From Sediminibacterium ginsengisoli (GTDB lineage: Bacteria > Bacteroidota > Bacteroidia > Chitinophagales > Chitinophagaceae), in assembly GCF_900167075.1 (NCBI RefSeq), contig NZ_FUWH01000005.1:228639-292638 (forward strand): a stretch of DNA of 64,000 nucleotides. Reading direction: 5' to 3'. A program made the position numbers and the translations under genes. How positions within the stretch are numbered: position 1 is the first letter of the stretch; the number at the start of each line of letters is the position of its first letter. Shown in pieces: positions 1 to 8,507 of this stretch. Below the pieces are notes generated by a model. It worked only from the letters and a program-made list of their open reading frames with translations, did not search any database and was not told where the DNA came from.

Positions 1-757
1 CGGCTTTGGTTTCGTCCGACATTAGTTTACCCATTGCCAGGTTGAATTTGTTTTTAAAGCCGGAGATCACCATATCATCGCCTGCTTCCAGTGCCTCATA
101 TCCGTCTTTCGCAACAGTTGCAGGATCAGCCATTTTTCCTTCCTGTACGGCTTTGGAATCATTCATATTGGCTTTATTGAAAAAATCTGTTGCAGTGGTT
201 CCCGGGAGTAATGCAGTAATAATAACTCCTTTATCTTTATTCTCATCCCTGATCGCTTCTGTAAAAGATTGTACAAATGCTTTCGTTGCATGATAAACAG
301 CATGGAATGGGCCAGGGTACCGGCTGGCAATGGAAGAAAGGTTTAGTATCTTACCACTACCCCGCTCCAGCATATCGTTGAGGTAAAGTTTTGTAAGTAC
401 AACCAGGCTGGAAATATTCAGCTGAATAATGTCCAGCAGCCGATGTATATCTGCTTCCGAAAATTCACCGAATTGCCCCTGACCTGCATCATTGACCAAT
501 GTATCAACAACGATACCTTTTTCCCGCAATTCCATATGTAATTCAAACGGTGCCGAAGGCAGGAACAGATCACGCGCTGAAACGATCACATCAATATTAT
601 ATGCCGCTTTCAGTTCATCAGCCACACGCTGCAGATCTTCTATATGACGTGCCACGATCACCAGGTTATTGCCGTCTGCTGCAAATAGTTTAGCCAGTTC
701 ATAGCCAATGCCGCTGGTAGCCCCGGTAATAAGTGTATAAGATTGAGTTGTTGACAT
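1..757 (-). CDS. SDR family NAD(P)-dependent oxidoreductase, cut by left edge
   Basis: Reading leftward from the ATG at 757, the frame stays open to base 1, so the C-terminus is missing. The N-terminus has the Rossmann dinucleotide motif TGATSGIG near residues 12-19. An NDAG-type motif follows, then a Ser with YHATK (the Tyr and Lys of the classical SDR active site), and a proline-rich PG motif after the active site. About 252 residues are visible, so only the last few may be lost. This is a cytosolic oxidoreductase of the DltE/YqjQ-like classical SDR type. The substrate cannot be read from sequence, and no neighbour gives a pathway: the next gene is a SemiSWEET on the same strand. Confidence 0.85.
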   Translation of the reverse strand, partial: MSTTQSYTLITGATSGIGYELAKLFAADGNNLVIVARHIEDLQRVADELKAAYNIDVIVSARDLFLPSAPFELHMELREKGIVVDTLVNDAGQGQFGEFSEADIHRLLDIIQLNISSLVVLTKLYLNDMLERGSGKILNLSSIASRYPGPFHAVYHATKAFVQSFTEAIRDENKDKGVIITALLPGTTATDFFNKANMNDSKAVQEGKMADPATVAKDGYEALEAGDDMVISGFKNKFNLAMGKLMSDETKA

Positions 758-840
758 GATATCGCTTTAGGCATTCAAACAAATAGTTGTGCCAGCAACC
801 TTAAACTATTTCAGAAAGATGTGTAGAAATTTTTCATCCG

Positions 841-1101
841 CTACCTGTTCTTCCATACAAAGCAGCTGATCAGTAAAGCAAGATTGACGAGTGCCGAAAA
901 ACCATTGGTAATGAGGATGGGCAGATCCTTTTTCAGAAAACCATACCAGATCCAAAGTACCAGCCCGAGTAGTAATATAGCAATGGTCAAAGGCGACAGG
1001 TTACCTCTTTTCTTTTCGCGCAGCACTTTTATCAATTGCGGTACCATTGAAAAACCGGTAATGATCCCGGCACCTAATCCAATTAAATTTTCGGTTGTCA
1101 T
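841..1101 (-). CDS. SemiSWEET family sugar transporter (PQ-loop/MtN3)
   Basis: The 86-residue protein has three predicted membrane helices: residues about 5-22, 37-56 and 63-82. This is the single triple-helix bundle of bacterial SemiSWEETs, which act as dimers for passive sugar transport across the inner membrane. The conserved PQ motif is visible as MVPQLIKVLREK near residue 20, followed by the charged loop before helix 2. The length matches the family (about 85-95). It lies between the truncated SDR and the divergent lasso cyclase C1. There is no evidence that it belongs to either. The sugar specificity is unknown. Confidence 0.85.
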   Translation of the reverse strand: MTTENLIGLGAGIITGFSMVPQLIKVLREKKRGNLSPLTIAILLLGLVLWIWYGFLKKDLPILITNGFSALVNLALLISCFVWKNR

Positions 1102-1211
1102 GTTTCAGCTGTTAAAAAACAGCGGCCAGATCAGGTAGCTGTAGAATACCTTCCACATGGTTTGTAAGAGCCTGAAACCGGGTTCTTCATTATTTACATT
1201 AATATTGTTCC

Positions 1212-3092
1212 ATGAGCGCTGTTTATGGTATCCTGCATAAATATGAATATCCGGCGATTGCGGATCAGCTGCAGCAAATACGCGCCCGTCTTATACATCG
1301 CATAACCGATGGCGAAGGCAGCTGGCATGATCCCGGGGCCGGGCTCGGCTTCTGCAGACTGAACCTGTACCGGGAGCAGGAAGCCAAACAACTACCGTTC
1401 GAATCCGGAAACCTTGTGATCGTTGCTGACTGCCGGCTCGATAACCGGGAAACGCTCATTAAACAACTGGGAACCGGCGTAAAGGAGAATTTACAATTCA
1501 CTGATGCAGCAATAATATTACTGGCCTATCGTAAGTGGGGAAAGAGATGTCCTGAATACCTGGATGGCGAATTCGCATTCGTTATCCTTGATAAAGAGAC
1601 ACGCGAACTTTTCGCCGCTACTGATCCGGTCGGGCACAGGCCTTTTTTTTATTTTACCGGAACCGATCGTTTTGTTTTCTGCAGTGAGATCAAGGGGGTG
1701 CTTGCTGTAATGCAGCAGCCGGTTTTTGATGAGGAACATCTTATCAACAGTCATTTCCTGAGAGGAAAGCAGGAACATACTTATGTAAAAGAAATCCGGG
1801 CGCTCTGCGGTGGCAAAACACTTTTATTCAGCCAGGGAATCTGTACCGTGCAGACTTACTGGCAACTCACAGCCCGGAACAAATACAGGTTCAGCAAAGA
1901 CGATGAATGGATAACACAGTTACGGACCCTGCTGATCAGATCCGTAGAAAAAAGGATCAGTGATGCAGGTAACACAGGCATCAGCCTGAGCGGGGGGCTT
2001 GACTCCGGCACCATTGCAGGTATTCTGGCGCAGGCGCTGGCTGCGAAAAACAAACCCTTGTATACATTCACTTCTGTGCTCCCTGCCGGTTACCAGGGTA
2101 TTGAAAGCGATGAACGGTATTATATCGGCGAAATGACCAGGATGTATCCCAACATCATATCCACTTTTGTAGATGCAGGCGATACCGGGCCATTCGATCC
2201 GGCGGGGAATGCTTTTGCTGCTGATGAAAATATCCCCAATGCTTATTTCTACCTGGAACAGGCCCTCCTCACTGCGGCGAAAGAAAATGGGGTCCGTACT
2301 TTCTTCACAGGCCTGGGCGGCGACAGCGCTGTGAGCGCACCAAAGTGCGGAGTTTACCCGCTCATCAGTAAAGGTGCCTTCCCTGCGGCGCTGCGCATAG
2401 TCAAATCTTTATCTGTTTATGACAACATCAGTTTATTCAATACGATCAAACACGAATACCTGAGCCGTACACCTCTGTGGAATACAGCCAGATCATTTGT
2501 ACGTAAACCGCAACACCCTGCAGTCAGTTCACATTTTAAACCTGCTTTTTTAAAGGAATATCTGCCAAGACTCACTGACAGGCCGGAAAGGCATCCGAAT
2601 GAAAACCTGATTAAAAATACCAATAGCGGCAAATTCGGGCGCATAACAGGAGCACTTGCAAACAGGAATGCCTGGTATGGCATAACCACATGTGATCCTT
2701 TTTTCGACAGGGACCTGCTGGAATTCATGACCGATGCACCTGTGCACCTGTACACAGCTCATGGCCAGAGACGGGGTTTTATCCGTGCAGCCATCGAAGG
2801 AATTGTTCCACCCGAGATCCGGTGGCGAAGAGATAAACTGCCTTACGGGCCGGATATGATCAGGCGGGCACGTAATAAAGCCGGTATTATGGCCGCTGAA
2901 CTCTCCTCTTCACGTTATGATTTTATCTTTGAACGTTTTTTTTCACGGGAAAGCGTATTGAACGGCCTTCAGTTACTGGAACCTTTTGCAGGGTTCAGAA
3001 GTGCTACAAGCGTTCAGAGCATCAGAACTTTGCAGGCAACGCTGTCGGCACAGGTATTGGCACATCTGGAAGAACAGGGATTTTCATTTTAA
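1212..3092 (+). CDS. Lasso peptide cyclase (asparagine synthetase-like), copy C1
   Basis: This 626-residue protein has an AsnB-like fold: an N-terminal Ntn-type domain (about 1-210) and a C-terminal adenylating synthetase domain. The ATP/PPi loop SGGLDSGT is at residues 260-267. The N-terminus reads MSAVYGI, so the Cys2 nucleophile needed for glutamine hydrolysis in true asparagine synthetases is absent. This fits lasso C proteins, which adenylate an Asp/Glu side chain of the precursor and close the macrolactam with the core N-terminus. The precursor gene A1 begins 87 bp downstream, and a paralogue C2 at 16994 has the same arrangement. The segment from -14 to +8 around the ATG is identical to that of C2. 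Without the B1/B2 genes at 13.3-14.1 kb it would pass for a generic asparagine synthetase. Confidence 0.85.
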   Translation: MSAVYGILHKYEYPAIADQLQQIRARLIHRITDGEGSWHDPGAGLGFCRLNLYREQEAKQLPFESGNLVIVADCRLDNRETLIKQLGTGVKENLQFTDAAIILLAYRKWGKRCPEYLDGEFAFVILDKETRELFAATDPVGHRPFFYFTGTDRFVFCSEIKGVLAVMQQPVFDEEHLINSHFLRGKQEHTYVKEIRALCGGKTLLFSQGICTVQTYWQLTARNKYRFSKDDEWITQLRTLLIRSVEKRISDAGNTGISLSGGLDSGTIAGILAQALAAKNKPLYTFTSVLPAGYQGIESDERYYIGEMTRMYPNIISTFVDAGDTGPFDPAGNAFAADENIPNAYFYLEQALLTAAKENGVRTFFTGLGGDSAVSAPKCGVYPLISKGAFPAALRIVKSLSVYDNISLFNTIKHEYLSRTPLWNTARSFVRKPQHPAVSSHFKPAFLKEYLPRLTDRPERHPNENLIKNTNSGKFGRITGALANRNAWYGITTCDPFFDRDLLEFMTDAPVHLYTAHGQRRGFIRAAIEGIVPPEIRWRRDKLPYGPDMIRRARNKAGIMAAELSSSRYDFIFERFFSRESVLNGLQLLEPFAGFRSATSVQSIRTLQATLSAQVLAHLEEQGFSF

Positions 3093-3179
3093 ATGGCTCT
3101 GTTCTCAAAAAACAGTCGCATTTATTTTCCCTGTTAATTATCTTGCATTATATTTAACACCAACCAACTGTTATTCAAT

Positions 3180-3320
3180 ATGAACAATCCGTTAATCAGC
3201 GAATTTCAAACTGCCAAAGAAGAATGGAACAAACCGGAACTGACAGTGCTGGATGTAAAAACGGATACATTATTTGATGTAGTATCTCCGGGTGCTGATG
3301 CTTATACGTTTAATTCCTAG
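3180..3320 (+). CDS. Lasso peptide precursor A1 (46 aa)
   Basis: This short frame starts 87 bp after C1. The leader contains W16-x-K-P19-E-L21, the WxxPxL version of the YxxPxL motif read by lasso B1 proteins. T30 sits at -2 relative to a proposed core FDVVSPGADAYTFNS. Asp9 of that core (D40) is positioned for a 9-residue Phe1-Asp9 macrolactam, leaving a 6-residue tail (AYTFNS) with Tyr and Phe as possible plugs. The second precursor (19119) has W16, P19, T30, F32 and D40 at the same positions, which is strong support for both. Leader cleavage after L31 and the lasso topology are inferred. The hand-computed monoisotopic mass of the cyclised core is about 1570.69 Da. Confidence 0.8.
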   Translation: MNNPLISEFQTAKEEWNKPELTVLDVKTDTLFDVVSPGADAYTFNS

Positions 3321-3378
3321 TAATTCTTACTGAATACTTTTTTAAATACCGATAGCTACCGGGCGTAAAGCAATGCTG

Positions 3379-3780
3379 TTATGAAACAAACCCGATGAAT
3401 CCCCGTGCGGTCTCAATAGCTTCCAGGAAAGTAAACGGCTTGATCAGGTAACTGTGTACGCCGAGGGACAACGCTTTTTCCTGCTCGAAACGGTTGATGG
3501 AAGTGGACAGGATCATAACCGGTATTTGCGCAAGTTCAACATCCTGTTTCAGCAGTTCTATCGTTTGCGTGCCATTAAGTTTAGGCATATTCAAATCCAT
3601 TACAACAAGCTTTGGCAGATTGCCCTGTTTAGCCCGCCGCTGTAGTATTGTCAATGCTTTTTCACCATCTTCTGCAAAACCGATCAGATCGGCGGCGCCC
3701 AGTTCTTTCATAGCCTCCAGCATAAACCCACGATCCTCAGCATCATCGTCTACAATCAGTATGGTATAATTTTCATTCAT
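3379..3780 (-). CDS. CheY-like single-domain response regulator (Rcp1 type)
   Basis: A stand-alone receiver domain of 133 residues. It has the acidic pair near the N-terminus (VDDDAED), the phospho-acceptor in VVMDLNMP, the switch Ser/Thr in ILSTS and the conserved Lys in IKPF. There is no output domain, as in Rcp1-type regulators that pass phosphate to, or bind, other proteins. I chose the ATG at 3780 rather than the longer frame to 3819. It overlaps the kinase stop by 8 bases (ATGAATGA) and places the domain normally. It is the last gene of the leftward stressosome operon, so it probably receives phosphate from the kinase at 3773-5413. Confidence 0.85.
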   Translation of the reverse strand: MNENYTILIVDDDAEDRGFMLEAMKELGAADLIGFAEDGEKALTILQRRAKQGNLPKLVVMDLNMPKLNGTQTIELLKQDVELAQIPVMILSTSINRFEQEKALSLGVHSYLIKPFTFLEAIETARGFIGFVS

Positions 3781-5413
3781 CCGCCGCAATGGTTTGAGCA
3801 AATGTAACGGTAAACACACTACCCAGATCTGGTTCCGACACTGCCGATATCGTTCCTCCGTGCGCTTCGGCGATCCGTTTACAGATAGCCAGACCTACAC
3901 CGGTACCGGAATAAAGGTCTCTGGAGTGCAGGCGCTGGAACAACAGGAATATCTTGTCCGCATATTGCTGCTCAAAACCGATACCATTGTCTTTAAAAGA
4001 AAGCGAAACCATTCCATTGCCTGTAAACGCAGTAATATCTATCTGCGGTGCAACCTCGGGCTTGGCGTATTTGATTGCATTGGAAATAATATTAATAAGC
4101 AACCGCCGCAACATGTTTTTGTCGCCCCGGATAACAGGCAAAGCACTCACCGAGATACGGGCGCCGGATGTCTGGATCGCAGCTTCCAGGTCGCCAACGG
4201 CTTCATGCATTATATCCGTAAGTGCAAGTTCCTCGAATGCAGATGGTGTGCTGTTCAGTTGTGCATACAGCAGCAGGTCGTGGATCAGGTCACGCATACG
4301 ATAGGAAGCTGACTGGATATTTCCCACATAAGATGCAACTTCGGCATTAAGGGTATGCGCATGCCTGGAAAGGACTTTGTCTGTATAAAATAATATTTTC
4401 CGGGTGGGCTCCTGCAGATCATGGGATGCCACATAAGCAAACTGCTGCAGCTCCTGGTTGGAAATACTCAGCCGGTCGATATATTCTTCCATGATCTGCT
4501 GTGTACGCTCCATCGCCTCATGGGATTCGCGCAGTTCGATATTCTTGCGCAGTGTTTCCTCGTATACTTTCTGGTTGTGAATATCTACCATGTAGCCGAT
4601 CCAGTGCTGCAGTTCCTGCCGTTCATTATAAACCGGGGTCAGCGATACCTGGTGCCAGAAATAGTCGTTGCTTTTATATTTGCCCAGGCGTACCTGGATC
4701 TTCCTATCTGTAACAGTACCCGCTCCGCCTGAAATAAGGTTTCTGAAATCGGCGAGGTCTTCCTCGTGTACAACCGAAGCCCAGCCATTATTATTCAATT
4801 GCTCTGTAGTCATGCCAGTCAAAGTCTCAAGCCACTGGTTGGCATAACTGAATTTCCCGCCTGAGTCAAGCGAGAAAATAATCATCGGTAAGGTTCCTGC
4901 CAGCGTTTGGTATTGTGATTCGCTCCGTTGCAGACGTTCCGACAGGTCACGCAGCTTTTCATGATTACCCTTGAGTTCCTCGTAAGCCGACATGGGAGGT
5001 TCATTGCGAAACAGCCCGCGCCACTCATCGATGCGGCGGACATCGATGCGGCTGACAGGCTGGAAATAATAGAACAGTTCTATGACGGCTTCTGCATCTT
5101 TTGTACTTACAACAACATTGCTCACCAGTTTCCGGGCCTGATCGAGACCGTTGTTACGAAATTGCTTACCGGACGGGCGGTGGTGAAGCCGCACAACGGC
5201 ATAATGGCCCTGCTTGTCTGATGTAACACCTAAAACGATCATCCCTTTTGCATTGTCTTCTATCACCCCTCTCGACAATTCGGAAACCGCTGTAGCAAAA
5301 GTGGTTTGAGCGGGCACACTCAGGCCTACGAGTTCCGCCAGCCGCATAGAACGACGGTGGGCAAGGATCAGGTCCATTTCATTTTCAAGCGATATCTGCG
5401 TCAGTTCCTGCAT
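3773..5413 (-). CDS. Hybrid sensor kinase: RsbT-like N-domain, PAS, HisKA, HATPase_c
   Basis: The 546-residue protein has four segments. Residues about 1-135 resemble an RsbT-type GHKL ATPase (SLENEMDLILAHRRSMRL..., AVSELSRG). The N-box Asn is replaced by Gly and no DxGxG box follows, so ATP binding there is doubtful. A PAS domain (about 165-290) follows, then a HisKA helix with the phospho-acceptor in ASHDLQEPTRK, and a HATPase_c with N-box NIISNAIKYAKP, DNGIGF and GTGVGLAICK. No membrane helix is evident, so it is probably cytosolic. It is fifth in the operon after RsbR, RsbS, RsbT and the phosphatase. That position suggests the stressosome feeds into histidine phosphorylation, with the RsbT-like part as a docking module. 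The domain match is seen; the docking role is inference. Confidence 0.85.
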   Translation of the reverse strand: MQELTQISLENEMDLILAHRRSMRLAELVGLSVPAQTTFATAVSELSRGVIEDNAKGMIVLGVTSDKQGHYAVVRLHHRPSGKQFRNNGLDQARKLVSNVVVSTKDAEAVIELFYYFQPVSRIDVRRIDEWRGLFRNEPPMSAYEELKGNHEKLRDLSERLQRSESQYQTLAGTLPMIIFSLDSGGKFSYANQWLETLTGMTTEQLNNNGWASVVHEEDLADFRNLISGGAGTVTDRKIQVRLGKYKSNDYFWHQVSLTPVYNERQELQHWIGYMVDIHNQKVYEETLRKNIELRESHEAMERTQQIMEEYIDRLSISNQELQQFAYVASHDLQEPTRKILFYTDKVLSRHAHTLNAEVASYVGNIQSASYRMRDLIHDLLLYAQLNSTPSAFEELALTDIMHEAVGDLEAAIQTSGARISVSALPVIRGDKNMLRRLLINIISNAIKYAKPEVAPQIDITAFTGNGMVSLSFKDNGIGFEQQYADKIFLLFQRLHSRDLYSGTGVGLAICKRIAEAHGGTISAVSEPDLGSVFTVTFAQTIAADE

Positions 5414-5423
5414 AAGCCCGGGT

Positions 5424-6440
5424 TTACCTGTTTAATTTACAAATCAATACCGAAAGATCGTCCGTATTACGTGAATAATCCATCATCAGTGCGGCAGCGG
5501 TGATCACCGGATCGAACCGGCCGATACCGGGATGTTTCACGAGTTCCCAACGGCTTTTAAGTCCATCGCTGCAAAGGATCAGCTGCTGGCCTCTTTCCGC
5601 CAGCGCTTCCTGTGCATTGAGTGTATTCGGAAGGTTGAGACCAATAATTCCGTTATAAGAGGTGTATGTTTTGTTGAACGACTCGCCCAGTATTTTTACA
5701 GATATATTGCCCACTCCGCAGATACGCCATTTCCGTTCTTTTTTATTCAGCACGGCCACCGCTCCTACAAGGCCTCTTGTTTTTTTTACAGCTGTATTCA
5801 TCTCACGAATGATCGATACCGGGTCGTTCTCCCTGGTCTCACGGAAAGCTTTGCCTGCAGCTAGAACTGCCAGCTCGGCCTCCGGGCCATGCCCCAGTCC
5901 GTCGCCCAGGAATACTTTGAGAAACTGTGCGGATTCCAGTGTAAATGCGCCATCGCCACAGGCTGTTTCTCCCGGTTTTGGAAGAACCATGTTCTGGATC
6001 TCTGTATCCGGCAGTTTTTTCAACGAAGGGAAATCTGCTTCAAATAATCGCGTAAGTACGATCGTACCCCAGCCCCGCTGGGAATACACCTGGAATACAT
6101 CAGCCATGCGTTTCATGGCGCCAAACCCGTGCCCGAGTGTATTTTTTGTAGACATCCCGTCGGTCATCATACGGCTAACATCAGACATTCCCGGACCTCT
6201 GTCAATAGTGATCAATTCAATGCCCTGCATGCCTGCAAATTCTACCAGCCTTACCAGTATATGCCCGTCCTGTGCATGTTTAACAAGATTGCTGACCATT
6301 TCCGCCACTACAATATCTATGCGTCCTGTTTTCGCTGCAGAAAAACCGGCAGATGTTGCCAGGGCATGAATTTCTTTTTTCAGCAGTGCGAGATAGCTGC
6401 GGTCGCTGGCCCGGTACTGGGTATGAATACGGCTAACCAT
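5424..6440 (-). CDS. ATP-binding SpoIIE/PP2C-family phosphatase (RsbX-like)
   Basis: The N-terminal half (about 1-130) is an RsbT/RsbW-like GHKL domain with N-box AEMVSNLVKH and DRGPGM. The C-terminal half (about 150-338) is a PP2C/SpoIIE phosphatase with GDG, the metal-site signature FLGDGLGHGPEA and a late NTDD motif. I took the ATG at 6440 instead of 6503 because it overlaps the rsbT stop as ATGGTTAG and removes an unlikely 21-residue extension. In stressosome operons such enzymes dephosphorylate RsbS/RsbR after RsbT has acted, resetting the complex. The order R-S-T-X matches that role. The operon continues leftward into the histidine kinase after 10 bp. Confidence 0.85.
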   Translation of the reverse strand: MVSRIHTQYRASDRSYLALLKKEIHALATSAGFSAAKTGRIDIVVAEMVSNLVKHAQDGHILVRLVEFAGMQGIELITIDRGPGMSDVSRMMTDGMSTKNTLGHGFGAMKRMADVFQVYSQRGWGTIVLTRLFEADFPSLKKLPDTEIQNMVLPKPGETACGDGAFTLESAQFLKVFLGDGLGHGPEAELAVLAAGKAFRETRENDPVSIIREMNTAVKKTRGLVGAVAVLNKKERKWRICGVGNISVKILGESFNKTYTSYNGIIGLNLPNTLNAQEALAERGQQLILCSDGLKSRWELVKHPGIGRFDPVITAAALMMDYSRNTDDLSVLICKLNR

Positions 6441-6846
6441 TTTTCCATTTAATGATGCACACTGTAGTACCCGATCCGGGAGTGCTTTTGATATCAAATT
6501 CATTCACCAGCCTGCGGGCGCCGGGCAATCCAACCCCGAGGCTTTTACCCGTGGTGTAACCGTCTTTCATGGCAAGAGGTATATCTGTAATACCAGGACC
6601 TTTATCTGTAAAAGTAAGCCGGATGCCGTTGTCGCGCCCCTGACTGATCACTTCTATCAGCGCTTCGCCGCCGCCTCCGTATTTGAGCATATTACGCACC
6701 AGTTCACTGGCGGCTGTAATGAGCTTGGTCTGATTAACGATACCCATACCGATCTTGGTCGCATATTCCTTAACGCGGTTCCGGAACGGAACTACGTCCT
6801 GCTCCCTGATGATCTGCATTTTATCTTTATTCAGTACCAGCTTCAT
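6433..6846 (-). CDS. rsbT: Stressosome kinase RsbT (anti-sigma-type ATPase)
   Basis: A single GHKL ATPase domain. The N-box is ASELVRNMLKYGGGG, then DKGPGI and the lid GKSLGVGLPGARRL, as in Bacillus subtilis RsbT. RsbT phosphorylates Ser/Thr in the STAS domains of RsbS and RsbR and, once released, activates a downstream partner. The ATG at 6846 overlaps the end of rsbS by 20 bases; a start at 6819 is possible, and the frame extends further up to 6888. It is embedded in the order rsbR-rsbS-rsbT-phosphatase-kinase-response regulator. No RsbU-type phosphatase or sigma-B gene follows, so the usual output partner is missing from the window. Confidence 0.88.
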   Translation of the reverse strand: MKLVLNKDKMQIIREQDVVPFRNRVKEYATKIGMGIVNQTKLITAASELVRNMLKYGGGGEALIEVISQGRDNGIRLTFTDKGPGITDIPLAMKDGYTTGKSLGVGLPGARRLVNEFDIKSTPGSGTTVCIIKWKNG

Positions 6847-7225
6847 CTTCGTCAGGGTCTTCGTACGCTGAATTAATTTTTGCTGCAAGCAACTCCATTC
6901 CCTTCTCTACATTCAGCGCAGTATGCACACCTTTCAGCTCAAGTCCCAGTTCTATGAGCGTGATAGCTACGGCCGGCTGCATACCTACCACTACTGTTTC
7001 GGCGTCCATGATCTTAGACATACTACCGATATTATTGAGAATACGGCCCATGAACGAGTCTACGATAGACAATGCGGAAATATCGATCAACACACCGCGG
7101 GCGCCCGTTTTGCTAACAGCCTGTACCAGGTCGCTTTCCAGATTGGTGGCCAGCCTGTCGTAAAGATCTATCTGGATGGTTACAAGCAGGTATTGACCCA
7201 TCCGTAAAATTGGGATCCTGTCCAT
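6827..7225 (-). CDS. rsbS: Stressosome STAS scaffold protein RsbS
   Basis: A single STAS domain protein of 132 residues. The phospho-site region reads IDISALSIVDSFMGR, with S57 at the place of the Ser phosphorylated in B. subtilis RsbS, and the second STAS motif VVVGMQPAVA follows. RsbS forms the stressosome core with RsbR and holds RsbT until phosphorylated. The start is 2 bp after the rsbR stop, and the end overlaps rsbT, so the three genes are translationally linked. The C-terminal tail is acidic (EDPDEDEAGTE), which is somewhat longer than in Bacillus. Confidence 0.88.
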   Translation of the reverse strand: MDRIPILRMGQYLLVTIQIDLYDRLATNLESDLVQAVSKTGARGVLIDISALSIVDSFMGRILNNIGSMSKIMDAETVVVGMQPAVAITLIELGLELKGVHTALNVEKGMELLAAKINSAYEDPDEDEAGTE

Positions 7226-7227
7226 AT

Positions 7228-8094
7228 TTACCTCACGGTTTTATCTTTTTGTTTTTTTTGTACTTCAAGCTGCAGAATACCGAATGCATGACGCAATGCA
7301 CTGGCAAGAGATGCCTTGGTAACGATGTTGGAAAGATCGATTCCCAGGTGCACCACGGTCTGTGCAATTTCCGGGCGTATGCCACTGATAATACATTCCG
7401 CGCCCATCAAACGCGTTGCCGCCACCGTTTTAATCAGGTGCTGCGCAACCAGCGAATCAACTGCAGGAACACCGGAAATATCGAGGATCGCGATGGTGCT
7501 GCCACTTTCAACGATCTCCTGTAAAAGCGCTTCCATCACTACCTGTGTACGCGAGCTGTCCAATGTTCCGATAATGGGGAGAGCAACTATTCCATCCCAC
7601 ACACGTATAACCGGTGTTGAAATCTCAGATATCTCATCCGTCTGGCGCAGGATCACTTCTTCCCTGCTTTTAATAAAGGTCTCGAAAGTCATAATGCTCA
7701 GACTATCCAGCAGGTTATTCATTTTGAAACTGGCATCTACCAGTGCCTGGGGATCGTTTTTAAGCATTTTGGTAAGTGTCCCGATAATAGCCTGCTTCAG
7801 GCTGAGCACAAACATGCCCGTTTCCCTGGGCGTATACCCCTGCCTCGCCCTTGACATCGAAATTCCGGATAAGATCTCGTACACATTTTCAAATTCTTCA
7901 GACTGAACATCATTGAGGTTCTTGTCATTTATACTTTTCAGCAGCGCCGAAAGCAATTCCTGCGACTGCTCGCCAAGTTCTTCATTGCTCATCAGGTCTT
8001 CGCGCAGGGATGCATCCGCCAATTGATTGGTCATCCAGTCTTCAAGTATCTGTTTGTGATTTTTTTGCAGTAGTTTGCTGATATCGGTTTTCAT
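7228..8094 (-). CDS. rsbR: Stressosome sensor/scaffold protein RsbR
   Basis: The 288-residue protein has an N-terminal all-alpha sensor region (about 1-150, with LLQKNHKQILEDWM as in RsbRD-type N-domains) and a C-terminal STAS domain (about 160-275). The STAS motifs LDISGVPAVDSLVAQHLI and GIRPEIAQTVVHLGIDL closely follow B. subtilis RsbR. The residue equivalent to RsbR Thr171 is Ser here (VDS). It is the first gene of the leftward operon and so likely sits next to the promoter. The signal sensed by the N-domain cannot be read; no heme or flavin motif is evident. Confidence 0.88.
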   Translation of the reverse strand: MKTDISKLLQKNHKQILEDWMTNQLADASLREDLMSNEELGEQSQELLSALLKSINDKNLNDVQSEEFENVYEILSGISMSRARQGYTPRETGMFVLSLKQAIIGTLTKMLKNDPQALVDASFKMNNLLDSLSIMTFETFIKSREEVILRQTDEISEISTPVIRVWDGIVALPIIGTLDSSRTQVVMEALLQEIVESGSTIAILDISGVPAVDSLVAQHLIKTVAATRLMGAECIISGIRPEIAQTVVHLGIDLSNIVTKASLASALRHAFGILQLEVQKKQKDKTVR

Positions 8095-8187
8095 GAACGA
8101 TGGTTTAAAAAAATAAGGAATGCGCTAGTTGGATGTGAATATACCCTCAGAGTTAAGAATATAGATATGCCGTTCGTCAGGTGCAGA

Positions 8188-8195
8188 CAAACATA
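8188..8195 (-). promoter_or_regulatory. Putative -7 box upstream of the rsbR operon
   Basis: On the minus strand the sequence reads TATGTTTG, a full match to the Bacteroidota -7 consensus TAnnTTTG, about 94 bases before the rsbR ATG. No TTTG is seen at the right distance for a -33 box. An 8-mer with two free positions occurs by chance, so this is tentative. The 198-bp gap it lies in holds nothing else I recognise. Confidence 0.35.
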
Positions 8196-8292
8196 CTAAT
8201 AATTAAACAACCCGGAAAACTTTTTAACCGATCCTTTTTCAGCAATTCCTTATTTAAAACCACTTTTCTGCGGAAAGTATTTCATTCCCCGT

Positions 8293-8475
8293 TCAGCCCG
8301 CTTTTAAAGCTTTTTCAATATCTTTTCTCAGCGGGCCGAATTCTTTAACTGCCTGTCTGATCTGCTCATGTGTTTTGTGGGGATACTGCCGGTGCAGGTA
8401 TTCCACTTCAGACGGATCGTTCAGATCCACGCGGATATCATCCTGTTTGCCTGTATTTTGCTTGTTGTCTGACAT
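8293..8475 (-). CDS. DUF3606-type small protein
   Basis: A 60-residue charged protein. Its core reads VDLNDPSEVEYLHRQ and THEQIRQAVKEFGP, a short helix-turn-helix-like pattern that I recognise as DUF3606. Function is unknown. I use the ATG at 8475 (MSDNKQ) rather than the frame extension to 8511, which would run into the ligD stop. It follows ligD by 32 bp on the same strand and may be cotranscribed with it. Confidence 0.7.
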   Translation of the reverse strand: MSDNKQNTGKQDDIRVDLNDPSEVEYLHRQYPHKTHEQIRQAVKEFGPLRKDIEKALKAG

Positions 8476-8507
8476 AATGTTATATTTAGAATTAATAGAA
8501 TATTTTA

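Noticed and set aside
5662..6369. Plus-strand 235-residue frame opposite the PP2C phosphatase
   Set aside because: Shadow of the phosphatase coding frame; Pro/Ser-rich with no motif.
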